A DNA stretch of 64,000 nt from Saprospira grandis. Lineage in GTDB: Bacteria; Bacteroidota; Bacteroidia; Chitinophagales; Saprospiraceae. The notes under the pieces are model-generated. The model was not told the DNA's origin and did not search any database. It saw only the letters and a list, made by a program, of their open reading frames with translations. The stretch's first letter is position 1, and the number at the start of each line of letters is the position of its first letter. Positions 44,106 to 52,357 of the stretch are shown piece by piece. Position numbers and translations under genes: made by a program. The stretch lies in assembly GCF_027594745.1 (NCBI RefSeq), contig NZ_CP110854.1:558001-622000 (forward strand). The letters run 5' to 3'.

Positions 44106-44528
44106 TTAGCCTTCAGCCAAAGCTTTGAGCCATTTTAAGGCCTTTTCTCTACTTTGAAAAAGCTTAGTCGGATACTCCCTTGGATAAATTGCCAAAAACA
44201 CCGTCCCCAACATTTTAGCCAGCAAACTACTGGAAATCAGAGCGATACCCAAGGTATAAGGATCATTCTTTTTGCCTTCTGCTGTCTTCCAAAAGGCATT
44301 TGCCTCTTTAGTAAGATTAGTCATATTATCTATACGAACCAGCAAGCGGATAGACCGCCCACTTTCTTTATGATATTTTGCTTGGACCGCTTCTATTTTT
44401 TTAGCTTCGGCCAAAGTTAATGAGCTCTTTTTTTCTAGGCCCACAGCAGGTCGAACCTCTAAAATGCCTGCGGGTAACAGCCAAAAATCTAATTGGCCAA
44501 AACTGTCTATTTTCTTTTCCATTTCCAC
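44106..44528 (-). CDS. STAS/SEC14-like domain protein, paralogue 1
   Basis: A 140-residue cytoplasmic protein of the SpoIIAA-like STAS/SEC14 group (DUF7793-like; family assignment from pattern). It opens with the shared KIDSFGQLDFWLL strand pair, has a helix (AEAKKIEAVQAKYHKE), a core strand RLLVRIDNMTNLTKEA, a hydrophobic helix (GIALISSSLLAKMLGTVFLAI) and a conserved end LFQSREKALKWL. The first half is almost identical to paralogue 2, showing recent duplication. Last of five tandem copies. Confidence 0.75.
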   Translation of the reverse strand: MEMEKKIDSFGQLDFWLLPAGILEVRPAVGLEKKSSLTLAEAKKIEAVQAKYHKESGRSIRLLVRIDNMTNLTKEANAFWKTAEGKKNDPYTLGIALISSSLLAKMLGTVFLAIYPREYPTKLFQSREKALKWLKALAEG

Positions 44529-44550
44529 CTGAGTTAGAATCGGCTACAAC

Positions 44551-44967
44551 TTAACGCTCTTCCAAGCTTTCTAGCCATTTTAAGGCCTTTTCTCTGCTTT
44601 GAAAAAGCTTAGTGGGATACTCTTGGCGGTTAATCGCCAAAAGAACGCTCCCCATCATCTTGCTAACTAAATTGCTGGCCAACAAAGCAATGCCCGAAGT
44701 ATAAGGGTCATTGAGTTTGCTTTCTGCTGTTTTCCAAAAAGCATTGACCTCCTTATCAACATTTGTCAAGTTATCTAAGCGGACCAGTAAGCGAATAGAG
44801 CGCCCACTCTCTTTATGATATTTAGCTTGAACCGCTTCTATTTTTTTAGCTTCTGCTAAAGTTAAAGGGCTCTTTTTTTCTAGGCCCACAGCAGGTCGAA
44901 CCTCTAAAATGCCTGCGGGTAACAGCCAAAAATCTAATTGGCCACAGCTATCTATTTTCTTTTCCAT
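44551..44967 (-). CDS. STAS/SEC14-like domain protein, paralogue 2
   Basis: A 138-residue copy nearly identical to paralogue 1 over its first 65 residues but more diverged after, so the duplication or a later conversion is uneven. Its ATG lies 1 base after the stop of paralogue 3, with a GGAGG Shine-Dalgarno sequence encoded in the last codons of that gene (LED then stop), an unusually strong site for this genome. Role unknown; no phosphorylatable Ser typical of SpoIIAA is obvious. Confidence 0.75.
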   Translation of the reverse strand: MEKKIDSCGQLDFWLLPAGILEVRPAVGLEKKSPLTLAEAKKIEAVQAKYHKESGRSIRLLVRLDNLTNVDKEVNAFWKTAESKLNDPYTSGIALLASNLVSKMMGSVLLAINRQEYPTKLFQSREKALKWLESLEER

Positions 44968-44968
44968 C

Positions 44969-45382
44969 TTAGTCCTCCAAATTGAGTAGCCAAGCAATGG
45001 CTTGTTCCTCTGTTTTAAATAGTTTTACTGGATACTTTTGTTGATAAAGCCCCAACAATATATTCCCAGTCATCCGACTAAATAAACTACTTGCTAAAAG
45101 CGCATAGCCCAAAACACATTCCGTTGCTTTTTGACTTTCAGCTGTTTTTCCATATTGTCGAGCCTCTGTACTCAATTTAGACATGCTGGCCAAATCAGCA
45201 AGCATACGTACTTTTTTGCTGGTCATTTCATAGACCTTTTGCTGAACAGCCAAAGAATGTTTTATCTCTTCTAAGCTTAACTCTTGAGTTTTAGCTAAGT
45301 TTTGAGTTGACTGTACTTTTAAAATCCCATTATCCAACAACCAATATTCTAATTGGCCAAAGCTATCTATTTTCTTTTCCAT
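44969..45382 (-). CDS. STAS/SEC14-like domain protein, paralogue 3
   Basis: A 137-residue paralogue: KIDSFGQLEYWLLDNGI start, MLADLASMSKLSTEARQYGKTAES core, ALLASSLFSRMTGNILLGLY hydrophobic helix and LFKTEEQAIAWLLNLED end. The end (LLNLED and stop) and the GGAGG-containing junction are the same as in paralogue 4, so gene plus junction was copied as a unit. Confidence 0.75.
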   Translation of the reverse strand: MEKKIDSFGQLEYWLLDNGILKVQSTQNLAKTQELSLEEIKHSLAVQQKVYEMTSKKVRMLADLASMSKLSTEARQYGKTAESQKATECVLGYALLASSLFSRMTGNILLGLYQQKYPVKLFKTEEQAIAWLLNLED

Positions 45383-45383
45383 C

Positions 45384-45791
45384 TTAGTCCTCCAAATTGA
45401 GAAGCCAAGCAATGGCTTCTTCCCTGTTTTTAAATAGTTTAGCGGGATAATCTTGCCGATAAACCGTAAGCAACATACTCCCTATCATACGGCTAATAGT
45501 ATTGGGTGCCAAAAGCGCAATACCCACCATAATATCATTTAGGGCTTTACTTTCTGGACTTTTACCAAAGACTCTAGCCTCCTTAGACAAGTTAGAAATA
45601 TTATCTAGGCGGGCCAACACCCTCAGCTTTTTTTTATGCTGCTGATGATATGCTTTTTGGACCTTCTGGGCGTAGAGCACCTCTTCTAAGCTTAATTCCT
45701 TAGCAGAAACCGAGCTGGGTCTTAACTCTAAAATCCCATTATCCAATACCCAATATTCTAATTGGCCAAATTCGTCTATTTTTTTTGCCAT
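45384..45791 (-). CDS. STAS/SEC14-like domain protein, paralogue 4
   Basis: A 135-residue paralogue: KIDEFGQLEYWVLDNGI, VLARLDNISNLSKEARVFGKSPES, ALLAPNTISRMIGSMLLTVY and LFKNREEAIAWLLNLED. The next gene's ATG lies 1 base after its stop, preceded by GGAGG. Four bases separate it from paralogue 5. Confidence 0.75.
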   Translation of the reverse strand: MAKKIDEFGQLEYWVLDNGILELRPSSVSAKELSLEEVLYAQKVQKAYHQQHKKKLRVLARLDNISNLSKEARVFGKSPESKALNDIMVGIALLAPNTISRMIGSMLLTVYRQDYPAKLFKNREEAIAWLLNLED

Positions 45792-45795
45792 AGTT

Positions 45796-46212
45796 CTAAC
45801 TATAATCTGGATCTATTTTTCGTCTCTGACTCTCCAACCAATCTAAGGCCTTTTCTCGATTAGAGAACGCTTTTATGGGGTAAGGAGGCTTATTCATACC
45901 TAACATAAAGTTGGCCACAATTCTAGAAATACCCAAACCCACTAATATCGCCGCCGAGCGGCCCATGGGTTTGGGGTCATTAGCAAAATAATCTCGGCCA
46001 TCTTTGCTAAAGCCCTTAATTTTGCGAATATCAAAAAGAGCATAAATAGGCTGTTCTTGCGCCTTGGCCATTGCTCGAATTGTCGTTTTAAATTCGGCAG
46101 CTTCTACCGCAGAAATCTTAGTGGGGGCTACAACAATACTAAACAAACGACGGTCTGCTAAATAGCTAATCTGCCCAGCGCTTAAGTCTATCTGTTCATC
46201 TTTTGGGTTCAT
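45796..46212 (-). CDS. STAS/SEC14-like domain protein, paralogue 5 (founder-like)
   Basis: A 138-residue member closest to the general family: FDIRKIKGFSKDGRDYFAND, SAAILVGLGISRIVANFMLGMNKPPYPIKAF and SNREKALDWLESQ. It is first in the operon, so it may resemble the ancestor of copies 1-4 (inference). The family occurs near signalling genes but has no established reaction. Divergent from the membrane protein at 46293. Confidence 0.8.
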   Translation of the reverse strand: MNPKDEQIDLSAGQISYLADRRLFSIVVAPTKISAVEAAEFKTTIRAMAKAQEQPIYALFDIRKIKGFSKDGRDYFANDPKPMGRSAAILVGLGISRIVANFMLGMNKPPYPIKAFSNREKALDWLESQRRKIDPDYS

Positions 46213-46292
46213 ATATCTCTGCTCTTAATTTAAAAACTAATTTGTTTAGGAGTATCAAAACTAGCAATTTCGCTGCATAAAATGATACGACT

Positions 46293-47081
46293 ATGCAACT
46301 TATACCAAAGCCTGCTCCAAATTTTTTCAACTACTTGCTTTCTATAGGAATTTTGGCCTTGCTCTTGGGCCGTAGCTGGCAGGCCGCTTTTGCCGATTTA
46401 CCTTGGCGGGCCTTTTTCTGGAATCAAGCCATTTGGCAGCCCTTCCTTGAGGAGGAGGACTATCTCCTTTTTTTTCAAGAAGATTATATCAACTTTTTTA
46501 GTTGGGGAATGGCTATTTTTTGGACAGTTTGCGCCCTGCTCCTCCCCTTCTTTAAACAACGACTTTTAGCCTATGCCGCCAGCATGAGCTTGCTTTTTTT
46601 GGCCCTACTTTTTGCCTTGAGCAAAAACCTACAAGCCCCCCAATTTTGGGAGTATAGTCTGCAAGTTTGCTGGCCACTACTCTTTGTGCTTACGGCCCGC
46701 CAAAAGTGGCTATTATGGGCCACGGGCATCTGCTTTACGGCCCATGCCTGCTATGCCCTAGGGCTCTATCCTCCCCCTGTCGATTGGCTAAATTACTGCA
46801 TGAATTTTCTGCATCTCTCTGCCGCAGAGGCCAAGGATTTTCTATTTTTCATGGGCCTTTTAGATATTTTGGCCGTAGCCTTACTTTTTTGGCCCAAAAG
46901 CCGAAATCTAGGCCTAATTTATTGCTTTTCTTGGGGACTAATCACCGCCCTTGCCCGCCCACTAGCCAATAGCTATGCCTTTTTGGACCTAGGCGATTTT
47001 GCCCTCTATTTTTCCGAGTTTTTGGTCCGTTTTCCCCACTTTTTAGGCCCACTTTATTTACTCCTTTTTGCTAGACGCTAG
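46293..47081 (+). CDS. hypothetical multi-pass membrane protein
   Basis: A 262-residue protein with about seven hydrophobic helices (near 14-30, 70-88, 94-112, 122-138, 142-160, 185-205, 210-228) and an aromatic-rich first loop (FFWNQAIWQPFLEEEDYLLFF). No family is recognised. It is divergent from the STAS/SEC14-like operon and followed within 13 bases by a structured repeat. Confidence 0.65.
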   Translation: MQLIPKPAPNFFNYLLSIGILALLLGRSWQAAFADLPWRAFFWNQAIWQPFLEEEDYLLFFQEDYINFFSWGMAIFWTVCALLLPFFKQRLLAYAASMSLLFLALLFALSKNLQAPQFWEYSLQVCWPLLFVLTARQKWLLWATGICFTAHACYALGLYPPPVDWLNYCMNFLHLSAAEAKDFLFFMGLLDILAVALLFWPKSRNLGLIYCFSWGLITALARPLANSYAFLDLGDFALYFSEFLVRFPHFLGPLYLLLFARR

Positions 47082-47094
47082 TTTTTTTTGTTTT

Positions 47095-47210
47095 GGGGCT
47101 GCCCCGGCCGTTGGCCGGGTCGGGCTGTGTCGCAGCTCGCAGGTCTGCTCGGCCCTTCAGCCCTGCGGGCTTCGGTCTGGCCTTCGGCCACTGCTATCCA
47201 TCCCTCAGCC
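47095..47210 (+). repeat. structured intergenic element, class A (copy 16)
   Basis: Head TTTTGGGGCTG, tail CTCAGCCAAAA, so the pairing can extend into TTTTGG/CCAAAA flanks. Hairpin 2 AGCCC/GGGCT with TGC loop, hairpin 3 TGGCC/GGCCA with TTC loop. The compact copy of 116 bp is a good reference. Confidence 0.92.
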
Positions 47211-47230
47211 AAAATGAGTTGAAACAGAAA

Positions 47231-47260
47231 GAGCGCAGCGGCCTGCAGGCCGCTGCGCTC
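47231..47260. other. 30-bp perfect palindrome
   Basis: GAGCGCAGCGGCC, then TGCA, then its complement: all 30 bases are self-complementary. It lies three bases before the acyltransferase stop codon (minus strand) and may be its terminator, but the following T content on the minus strand is weak, so a protein site or a remnant of the repeat style is also possible. Confidence 0.6.
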
Positions 47261-47262
47261 CA

Positions 47263-48072
47263 TCAAAAGGGCAGTATTCTTCGCCAAAATTCTTTTTTGG
47301 GGTCTATTTTTCGATACTCTTGCAGCTCGGCAATTTCTTTTTCTAGGGCCAATTTCACTTGATCGCGCAGGGCCAAAGGCCCTGCCTCTTCCCCTAGCTC
47401 GGCAAAGGGACCGCTATCTATAGGACGGCCAAACTTAAAGTAAAAACGCTGGGGCTTGGGCAAAAAACTAGGCCCCAATCCCTTGACCAAAGGCGGCAGT
47501 AAATCTTTGCGCAAGCGAAAACGCTCCATAATTTGGCCCAAAGGCGTTTGCAAAAGCTCCTCTCGGTCCAAAACAATATCATAGCATTCTTCTGCCCCCA
47601 CCGTGGCCAAAGGCACAATGGGACAGCCTGCCGCTATCGCCAAACGCGCAAAACCCAAATGGTTTCGCCACAATAACTGATAGGCCTCGCCCTTTTGCTT
47701 GAAGGCCTCTCTGGCGCCACCAGGATAAACCAAAATATACTGCTGTTGCCGCATTAGGGCTAGGGCATTTTCTCGCGTTCCCTCTACCTCGCCCAAACGA
47801 GCCAAAAAATCTCTGAGCAATGGGAGCTTAAAATGAGCATGATCCACCAAAATACGCAGAAAAATATCATGCTCCTGATAAAGATGTAAGGCCAATAAAG
47901 GCACATCCAATCCCCCCATCAAGCTGTGGTTACCCACAAATAATACTGGCCCATTTTTAGGAATATTGTAGGTAGATAAATAGACGGGCTCCGTCAACCA
48001 GTTCCAAGGCTGTAATAAACGCTCCATCCAGCGAATTTGTGCCTCATTAGGTGGGGGTAAATCGTAATTCAT
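47263..48072 (-). CDS. lysophospholipid/diacylglycerol acyltransferase-like protein
   Basis: A 269-residue PlsC-superfamily acyltransferase: NHSLMGGLD at 48-56 holds the catalytic His and Asp, spaced as HX6D rather than the canonical HX4D (as in some DGAT/plant-like members), and VYPGGAREAF supplies the glycerol-phosphate-binding PGG motif. Probably acylates a lipid alcohol at the cytoplasmic membrane; substrate not known. Downstream lies a 30-bp palindrome. Confidence 0.85.
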   Translation of the reverse strand: MNYDLPPPNEAQIRWMERLLQPWNWLTEPVYLSTYNIPKNGPVLFVGNHSLMGGLDVPLLALHLYQEHDIFLRILVDHAHFKLPLLRDFLARLGEVEGTRENALALMRQQQYILVYPGGAREAFKQKGEAYQLLWRNHLGFARLAIAAGCPIVPLATVGAEECYDIVLDREELLQTPLGQIMERFRLRKDLLPPLVKGLGPSFLPKPQRFYFKFGRPIDSGPFAELGEEAGPLALRDQVKLALEKEIAELQEYRKIDPKKEFWRRILPF

Positions 48073-48089
48073 ACGCTTTTGGGTTTAGG

Positions 48090-48241
48090 GGCGGCGAAGC
48101 CGCCAAAGGGCCGAGCGACCCGACCAACGGGAGCCGACGCAGCAAAGCAAGTAATAGCGAGCCCCAGAACGACAACAAGGCCTTTGGCCGCAGTTCAACG
48201 ACCAAAGGGAGTAACCGCCGCTGCTTTGCTGCGGAGGCCCC
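48090..48241 (-). repeat. structured intergenic element, class B-like, tail missing (copy 17)
   Basis: Head GGGGCCTCCGC at 48241 downwards, 7 bases after the hydrolase stop codon on the same strand. The core GCCGAGCG segment is present but there is no CATCGCTAGGCC tail; extra sequence with GTCGTTGAACTG-type insert (also in copy 8a) suggests a recombinant copy. Confidence 0.7.
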
Positions 48242-48248
48242 AAAACAT

Positions 48249-48950
48249 CTACTTCATCATAGAAAAAGGCAAGGCTTTTTGCCCCATTAAGGTTGCTAAC
48301 TCTTGGTTGATAATCTGCGCCAACTCATCAGCTCGGTCCATAATCATATAATGGTTGCCGCCCTTAATAAAATGACTGGCCTTAACCATATAAGCCGGAA
48401 AAATCTCGTCGCGGCTGCCATGAATATGCACATAATTGTCAGGAATCAAATCATTTTGCCAATTGGCAGCCGCATATTGAGCCCAAGCAATATGCTGAGG
48501 ATCAGCCGAATCAATCATGGCTTTAATGTGCTCTCTGCCGTCAGAATTGGTCACGCCCATCATCCAAGTAACAGGTTTGACGGTAGAACGAAGCAACCAA
48601 GCCGGCAAACGAACCTTATCGAGCGGAAGCCGACGGGCCAGTTTAATTTGCCAGGGCATTTCGGCCGGATGTTTTACGGTAGAAATGAGAAACACCTTGG
48701 TAAAAGGACGCAATTTGGAGAGCTCCACAGAAATCATCCCGCCTAATGACATGCCGATAATCACCGCCTCCTCTTCTTTTTGGGCCTCAATGGTTTTGTA
48801 GAGTCGCTGGGCATATTCCTCCATAGACTCCTTGAGGTGCTGAGGAGGCAAATGCTCCAAATACTCAATATTTTGACTGAGTAATTTTGGGGCCAGATTT
48901 TCAAACATTCGGTAATCATTGGCTAGGCCTGGAACGCAATATATTTTCAT
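48249..48950 (-). CDS. alpha/beta hydrolase
   Basis: A 233-residue serine hydrolase without signal peptide. Nucleophile elbow GMSLGG (Ser68), Asp in GSRDEIFP and His in GGNHYMIM form a complete triad. The short N terminus (MKIYCVPGLANDYRMF) matches a small Bacteroidota esterase-like group. Substrate unknown. Single gene between copy 17 and the PolX gene. Confidence 0.85.
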   Translation of the reverse strand: MKIYCVPGLANDYRMFENLAPKLLSQNIEYLEHLPPQHLKESMEEYAQRLYKTIEAQKEEEAVIIGMSLGGMISVELSKLRPFTKVFLISTVKHPAEMPWQIKLARRLPLDKVRLPAWLLRSTVKPVTWMMGVTNSDGREHIKAMIDSADPQHIAWAQYAAANWQNDLIPDNYVHIHGSRDEIFPAYMVKASHFIKGGNHYMIMDRADELAQIINQELATLMGQKALPFSMMK

Positions 48951-49040
48951 AAGTTAGCTAGTTTGGTGGGGCCTAGGGAATCGGGGGGATGTTAACTTAA
49001 TGTAAACTCAAAGATGCAATTTAGTTTTTAAATATCAAAA

Positions 49041-50735
49041 TTAGCCTTTTTGTTTGCACCAAGCCGCAAATTCGCTAGGACTAAAACAGTTGATACAGGC
49101 CGATTTTGGCAACAGTCCTTTTCGGGCCATTTGCAAACCATAACGAATATGATCTAGGCCACTGAGTTGGTGTGCATCGGTGTTAATGGCCAATTTTACG
49201 CCTTTTTCTAGGGCATAGGGTATCCATTGATGGTCCAAATCTAAGCGCAAAGGGTTGGCATTGATTTCTATGGCCACATTGTATTTTGCACAGGCTTCTA
49301 TCAGCAAAGCATGGTCTACAGGATACCCCGGGCGCGAAAGTAGCAAGCGGCCCGTAGGATGACCCAACATATGGGTGTAAGGGTTGGCAATGGCCTTGAG
49401 CAAACGCTCCATCGCCTTTTCTTTGCTCATTTTTAAATGGCTATGCACCGAGGCAATGATAAAATCAAAGCCCGCCAATATATCGGCCTCATAATCTAAA
49501 CTGCCATCATATTTAATATCCGATTCGATGCCTTTATATATATGAAAATCCGAAAAATTGGCATTTAGTTCATCAATTTCCTTCCATTGGGCCTTTACTC
49601 TTTCGGGCTTGAGGCCATTGGCATAAAAAGCAGACTGAGAGTGGTCCGTAATGCCCATATAGGCATAGCCTAGACTGCGAATATGCTCGGCCATTTCGCT
49701 CAAGCTATTGGCCCCATCGCTATAGGTAGAGTGCAGGTGCAACATCCCTTGGATGTCGCTTTGCTCAATCGCAGGCGGAATTTTTCCCGCCTTGGCCCGC
49801 CAATAAATTTTAGATACATCTCTTTGGCTAGGCCAGATAAAAGGTAGCTCTAGTTTTTCAAAAATGGCAGTTTCAGAAAGGCCTACACAAGCCTCCAAAT
49901 CTTCTTGTTCTGTAAGAGTTCTAAAAAAATCAACCCCTCCTGTAGATTGTAAAAGCCCCAAGCCAAAGCGCTCTTTAGAGCAGGGATGAAAGCGTAATAA
50001 GACCTTATTTTCCTTAGAGTGTGCCTGCCAATAAGAGGGCAAATTGGGTTCTTTAGGGGCCAAATCATCAAAAAGTTGGGCGGCGGCTAGCTGCGCCCCA
50101 TCAAAGTCGGAAATAAGAAAATCTAGGGCATCTACCACGGGCATTTCACGGCGAAAAGCCCCCGTCAAGGCTACATTTTCGGCCCCAAAAACCTCTTGGA
50201 GGTCCAGCAATACATCTTCGGCCTCATCGGCTACTTCGGCCCAGCGGTGTTGGTCCAAACTGCGAAAATAATACTGTAGTTGCGCAGCAATATTCTGCTG
50301 CGATTTCTCGCCAAATCCCTTCAAACTAAGCAGGCGATTTTCTTGACAGGCATAGAGCAACTCCCCAGGCGTTTCTACTTCCAGCTCTTGCCAAAGTTGC
50401 AGTAACTTCTTCGTTCCCAAGCCCTTAATGCCCATCAACTCAATAATGCCCTTGGGCGTTTTGGCCTTATACTCTCGCAGCAGACGCAACTCGCCTTTTT
50501 CCTGCAATTCTATAATTTTATCCGCTATCGCATCGCCAATTCCCCTAATCTTTTTCAAATCGGCTTTTTGCATCTCGGCCAAAGGTTCATCTACCCTCCT
50601 CAGGTTCTGATAGGCCGTTTTATAGGACTTTATTTTGTAAGGATTTTCCTGATGCAATTCCATCAAGGCCCCCAATAATTTAAACTGATCAGCTATGGCT
50701 TTATTGGTCATTTTTTCTGCTTTTGTTGAGGCCAA
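49041..50735 (-). CDS. polX: PolX-like protein: degenerate polymerase domain with intact PHP domain
   Basis: A 564-residue PolX-family protein: helix-hairpin-helix repeats (about 1-140, IRGIGDAIADKI and IKGLGTKKLL), family X palm (about 165-310) and PHP phosphoesterase (about 335-564: LHLHSTYSDG, ITDHSQ, GIESDI, SVHSHL, LGHPTG, NTDAH). Aligned with the canonical palm GDID motif the protein reads DALD, and the later VDFR-like position reads VLLR, so two of three catalytic Asp look lost; DNA synthesis is doubtful. The PHP metal ligands are all present, so a 3'-5' exonuclease/phosphatase is expected. Confidence 0.88.
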   Translation of the reverse strand: MASTKAEKMTNKAIADQFKLLGALMELHQENPYKIKSYKTAYQNLRRVDEPLAEMQKADLKKIRGIGDAIADKIIELQEKGELRLLREYKAKTPKGIIELMGIKGLGTKKLLQLWQELEVETPGELLYACQENRLLSLKGFGEKSQQNIAAQLQYYFRSLDQHRWAEVADEAEDVLLDLQEVFGAENVALTGAFRREMPVVDALDFLISDFDGAQLAAAQLFDDLAPKEPNLPSYWQAHSKENKVLLRFHPCSKERFGLGLLQSTGGVDFFRTLTEQEDLEACVGLSETAIFEKLELPFIWPSQRDVSKIYWRAKAGKIPPAIEQSDIQGMLHLHSTYSDGANSLSEMAEHIRSLGYAYMGITDHSQSAFYANGLKPERVKAQWKEIDELNANFSDFHIYKGIESDIKYDGSLDYEADILAGFDFIIASVHSHLKMSKEKAMERLLKAIANPYTHMLGHPTGRLLLSRPGYPVDHALLIEACAKYNVAIEINANPLRLDLDHQWIPYALEKGVKLAINTDAHQLSGLDHIRYGLQMARKGLLPKSACINCFSPSEFAAWCKQKG

Positions 50736-50777
50736 AATACAGTTTTTTTGTTCAAATGCCCATTTTGTTTATTTTTT

Positions 50778-50909
50778 GGGGCTGCCCCGCCCTGCGGGCG
50801 GGTCGGGCTGTCCGCAGCTCGCTGCTCGCTCGGCCCTGCAGGCTTTTTCGCTTCGCTACAAAAGCCTTTGGTCTGCCGCCTTCGGCGGCCCTGCTCTCAT
50901 CCCTCAGCC
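50778..50909 (+). repeat. structured intergenic element, class A (copy 18)
   Basis: Head GGGGCTGCCCC, tail CATCCCTCAGCC; closing stem GGCTG/CAGCC. Hairpin 2 AGGCTTTT/AAAAGCCT with a long loop, hairpin 3 GCCGCC/GGCGGC with TTC. More hairpins of this style follow to about 50950. It fills most of the 50736-51045 gap. Confidence 0.9.
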
Positions 50910-51045
50910 GAGGCGCTGCGCGCCTTTGCGGCGGCTTCGCCGCCTACAGGACCTATTTAGATTAGAACCAATTTAAAATCATGCGATTGCTGTAGCAACA
51001 TTAAAAAAAAGCGCTAAAAACATTAAATTTGCTCAAAGCACAATT

Positions 51046-51486
51046 ATGACCGCAGAAAAAATCGATGAATCTGGCCAATTTGAATTTTGGCTAGAAGAAC
51101 GCAACATACTGATTATTCGCTTGCTAGATAAAGATGGGGGAAAGGAAATTGGAGCCGAAGATGCCCGCCACTCCCTCAAAGTCCAAGAGCGTTTATATAA
51201 AGAACAAGGCCAAAAGTTATTGGTACTAGGCAACCTTGGCGAGCTCTCTAAAATCAATAAAGCCGCTAAAGAGTTTGCCAAAAGTAATGAGGGCCAAGCT
51301 ATTAACCAATATACCCTAGCCTATGCCCTAATTGCCCCCAACCGATTAAATCGGATGGTAGGAAATATGTTAAGCAGAATATTTAAACGCACTTACCCTA
51401 TTAAAATGTTTAGCTCAGAGGAAAAAGCCATTGACTGGCTGCTAGAACAAAGAAATGACCAAGAAGCAGCTGCTTCACTAAAATGA
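51046..51486 (+). CDS. STAS/SEC14-like domain protein, dispersed sixth paralogue
   Basis: A 146-residue relative of the 44-46 kb cluster: KIDESGQFEFWL start, VLGNLGELSKINKAAKEFAKSNEG core, ALIAPNRLNRMVGNMLSRIF helix and MFSSEEKAIDWLLEQ end. It is a single gene on the other strand, 5 kb from the cluster, with a polar C-terminal extension. A strong bidirectional terminator follows. Confidence 0.75.
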   Translation: MTAEKIDESGQFEFWLEERNILIIRLLDKDGGKEIGAEDARHSLKVQERLYKEQGQKLLVLGNLGELSKINKAAKEFAKSNEGQAINQYTLAYALIAPNRLNRMVGNMLSRIFKRTYPIKMFSSEEKAIDWLLEQRNDQEAAASLK

Positions 51487-51517
51487 GGGCTGCCGAAAAT
51501 TCGACAGCCCTCATTTT
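51479..51517. terminator. bidirectional terminator
   Basis: AAATGAGGGCTG pairs with CAGCCCTCATTT around a 12-base partly paired loop, between convergent genes. Confidence 0.85.
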
Positions 51518-51534
51518 AGACTTTCTGCTTGTTT

Positions 51535-52350
51535 TTAACTTAGCGTAAGGCTCTTTTCTTCCTCCAAAACAGAAAGGTCAAACAGTGCTAAGCTATTGGT
51601 CTTTAGGGTTTGGGCCAATTCTTCTAATGAAATACCTTTGATATCGGCCATTTTTTGGGCCACATATAAGAGGTAGGCGCTTTCGTTGCGTTTGCCTCTT
51701 TTAGGAGTGGGGCTGAGATAGGGTGCATCTGTTTCTATAACAATTTTAGAAAGTGGCAGATGCGGAATAAGCTGGTCCAACCCCGCTTTTTTAAAGGTAA
51801 GCACCCCACCAAAGCCAAGGTAAAAGCCCAACTCAATAATTTTTTGGGCCTGTTCTAAGGTTCCCGTAAAACAGTGAAAAACACCTCTTAAGGGGCCCTC
51901 TTTTTGCAGCTCTTCCACCAATTCAATCAAATCATCAATAGAATCTCTGGCATGGATAACTATGGGCAAATTGAGCTGCATAGCCCAACGAGACTGTCTG
52001 CGGAAGGCCTCTTTTTGTTCTTCTACAAACTCCATAGACCAATAATAATCCAATCCTATTTCGCCTACGGCCACAAAAGGACGCTTTTCTAGCCAGTTTT
52101 TTACCAAGGCCAACTCTTCCTCCATATTTTTGCCAACCGAGCAAGGATGTAGGCCCATCATCGCAAAACATTGCTGCGGATAAGCGGCTTCTAGCGCTAG
52201 CATAGGCCCAATAGAACTGCTGTCTATATTGGGCAAGAAAATATGGCTTAGGCCAGCATCAAAGGCCCGCTGCATCATTTCGCTGCGGTCCTCTTCAAAT
52301 TTATCAGAGTATAAGTGTGCATGGGTATCAATAAGCCCTAAATTTTGCAT
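51535..52350 (-). CDS. TatD family metal-dependent hydrolase
   Basis: A 271-residue TIM-barrel metallohydrolase (DNase/RNA- or D-aminoacyl-type activity in the family). LIDTHAHL (6-13), GLHPCSVG, VGEIGLDYYW, VIHARD, GVFHCFTG and VIETDAPYLSP supply the metal ligands. Start at 52350 is fixed by the family N terminus; a longer frame would overlap the upstream flippase-like gene, which ends at 52358, seven bases away. Confidence 0.94.
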   Translation of the reverse strand: MQNLGLIDTHAHLYSDKFEEDRSEMMQRAFDAGLSHIFLPNIDSSSIGPMLALEAAYPQQCFAMMGLHPCSVGKNMEEELALVKNWLEKRPFVAVGEIGLDYYWSMEFVEEQKEAFRRQSRWAMQLNLPIVIHARDSIDDLIELVEELQKEGPLRGVFHCFTGTLEQAQKIIELGFYLGFGGVLTFKKAGLDQLIPHLPLSKIVIETDAPYLSPTPKRGKRNESAYLLYVAQKMADIKGISLEELAQTLKTNSLALFDLSVLEEEKSLTLS

Positions 52351-52357
52351 CTTTTGA

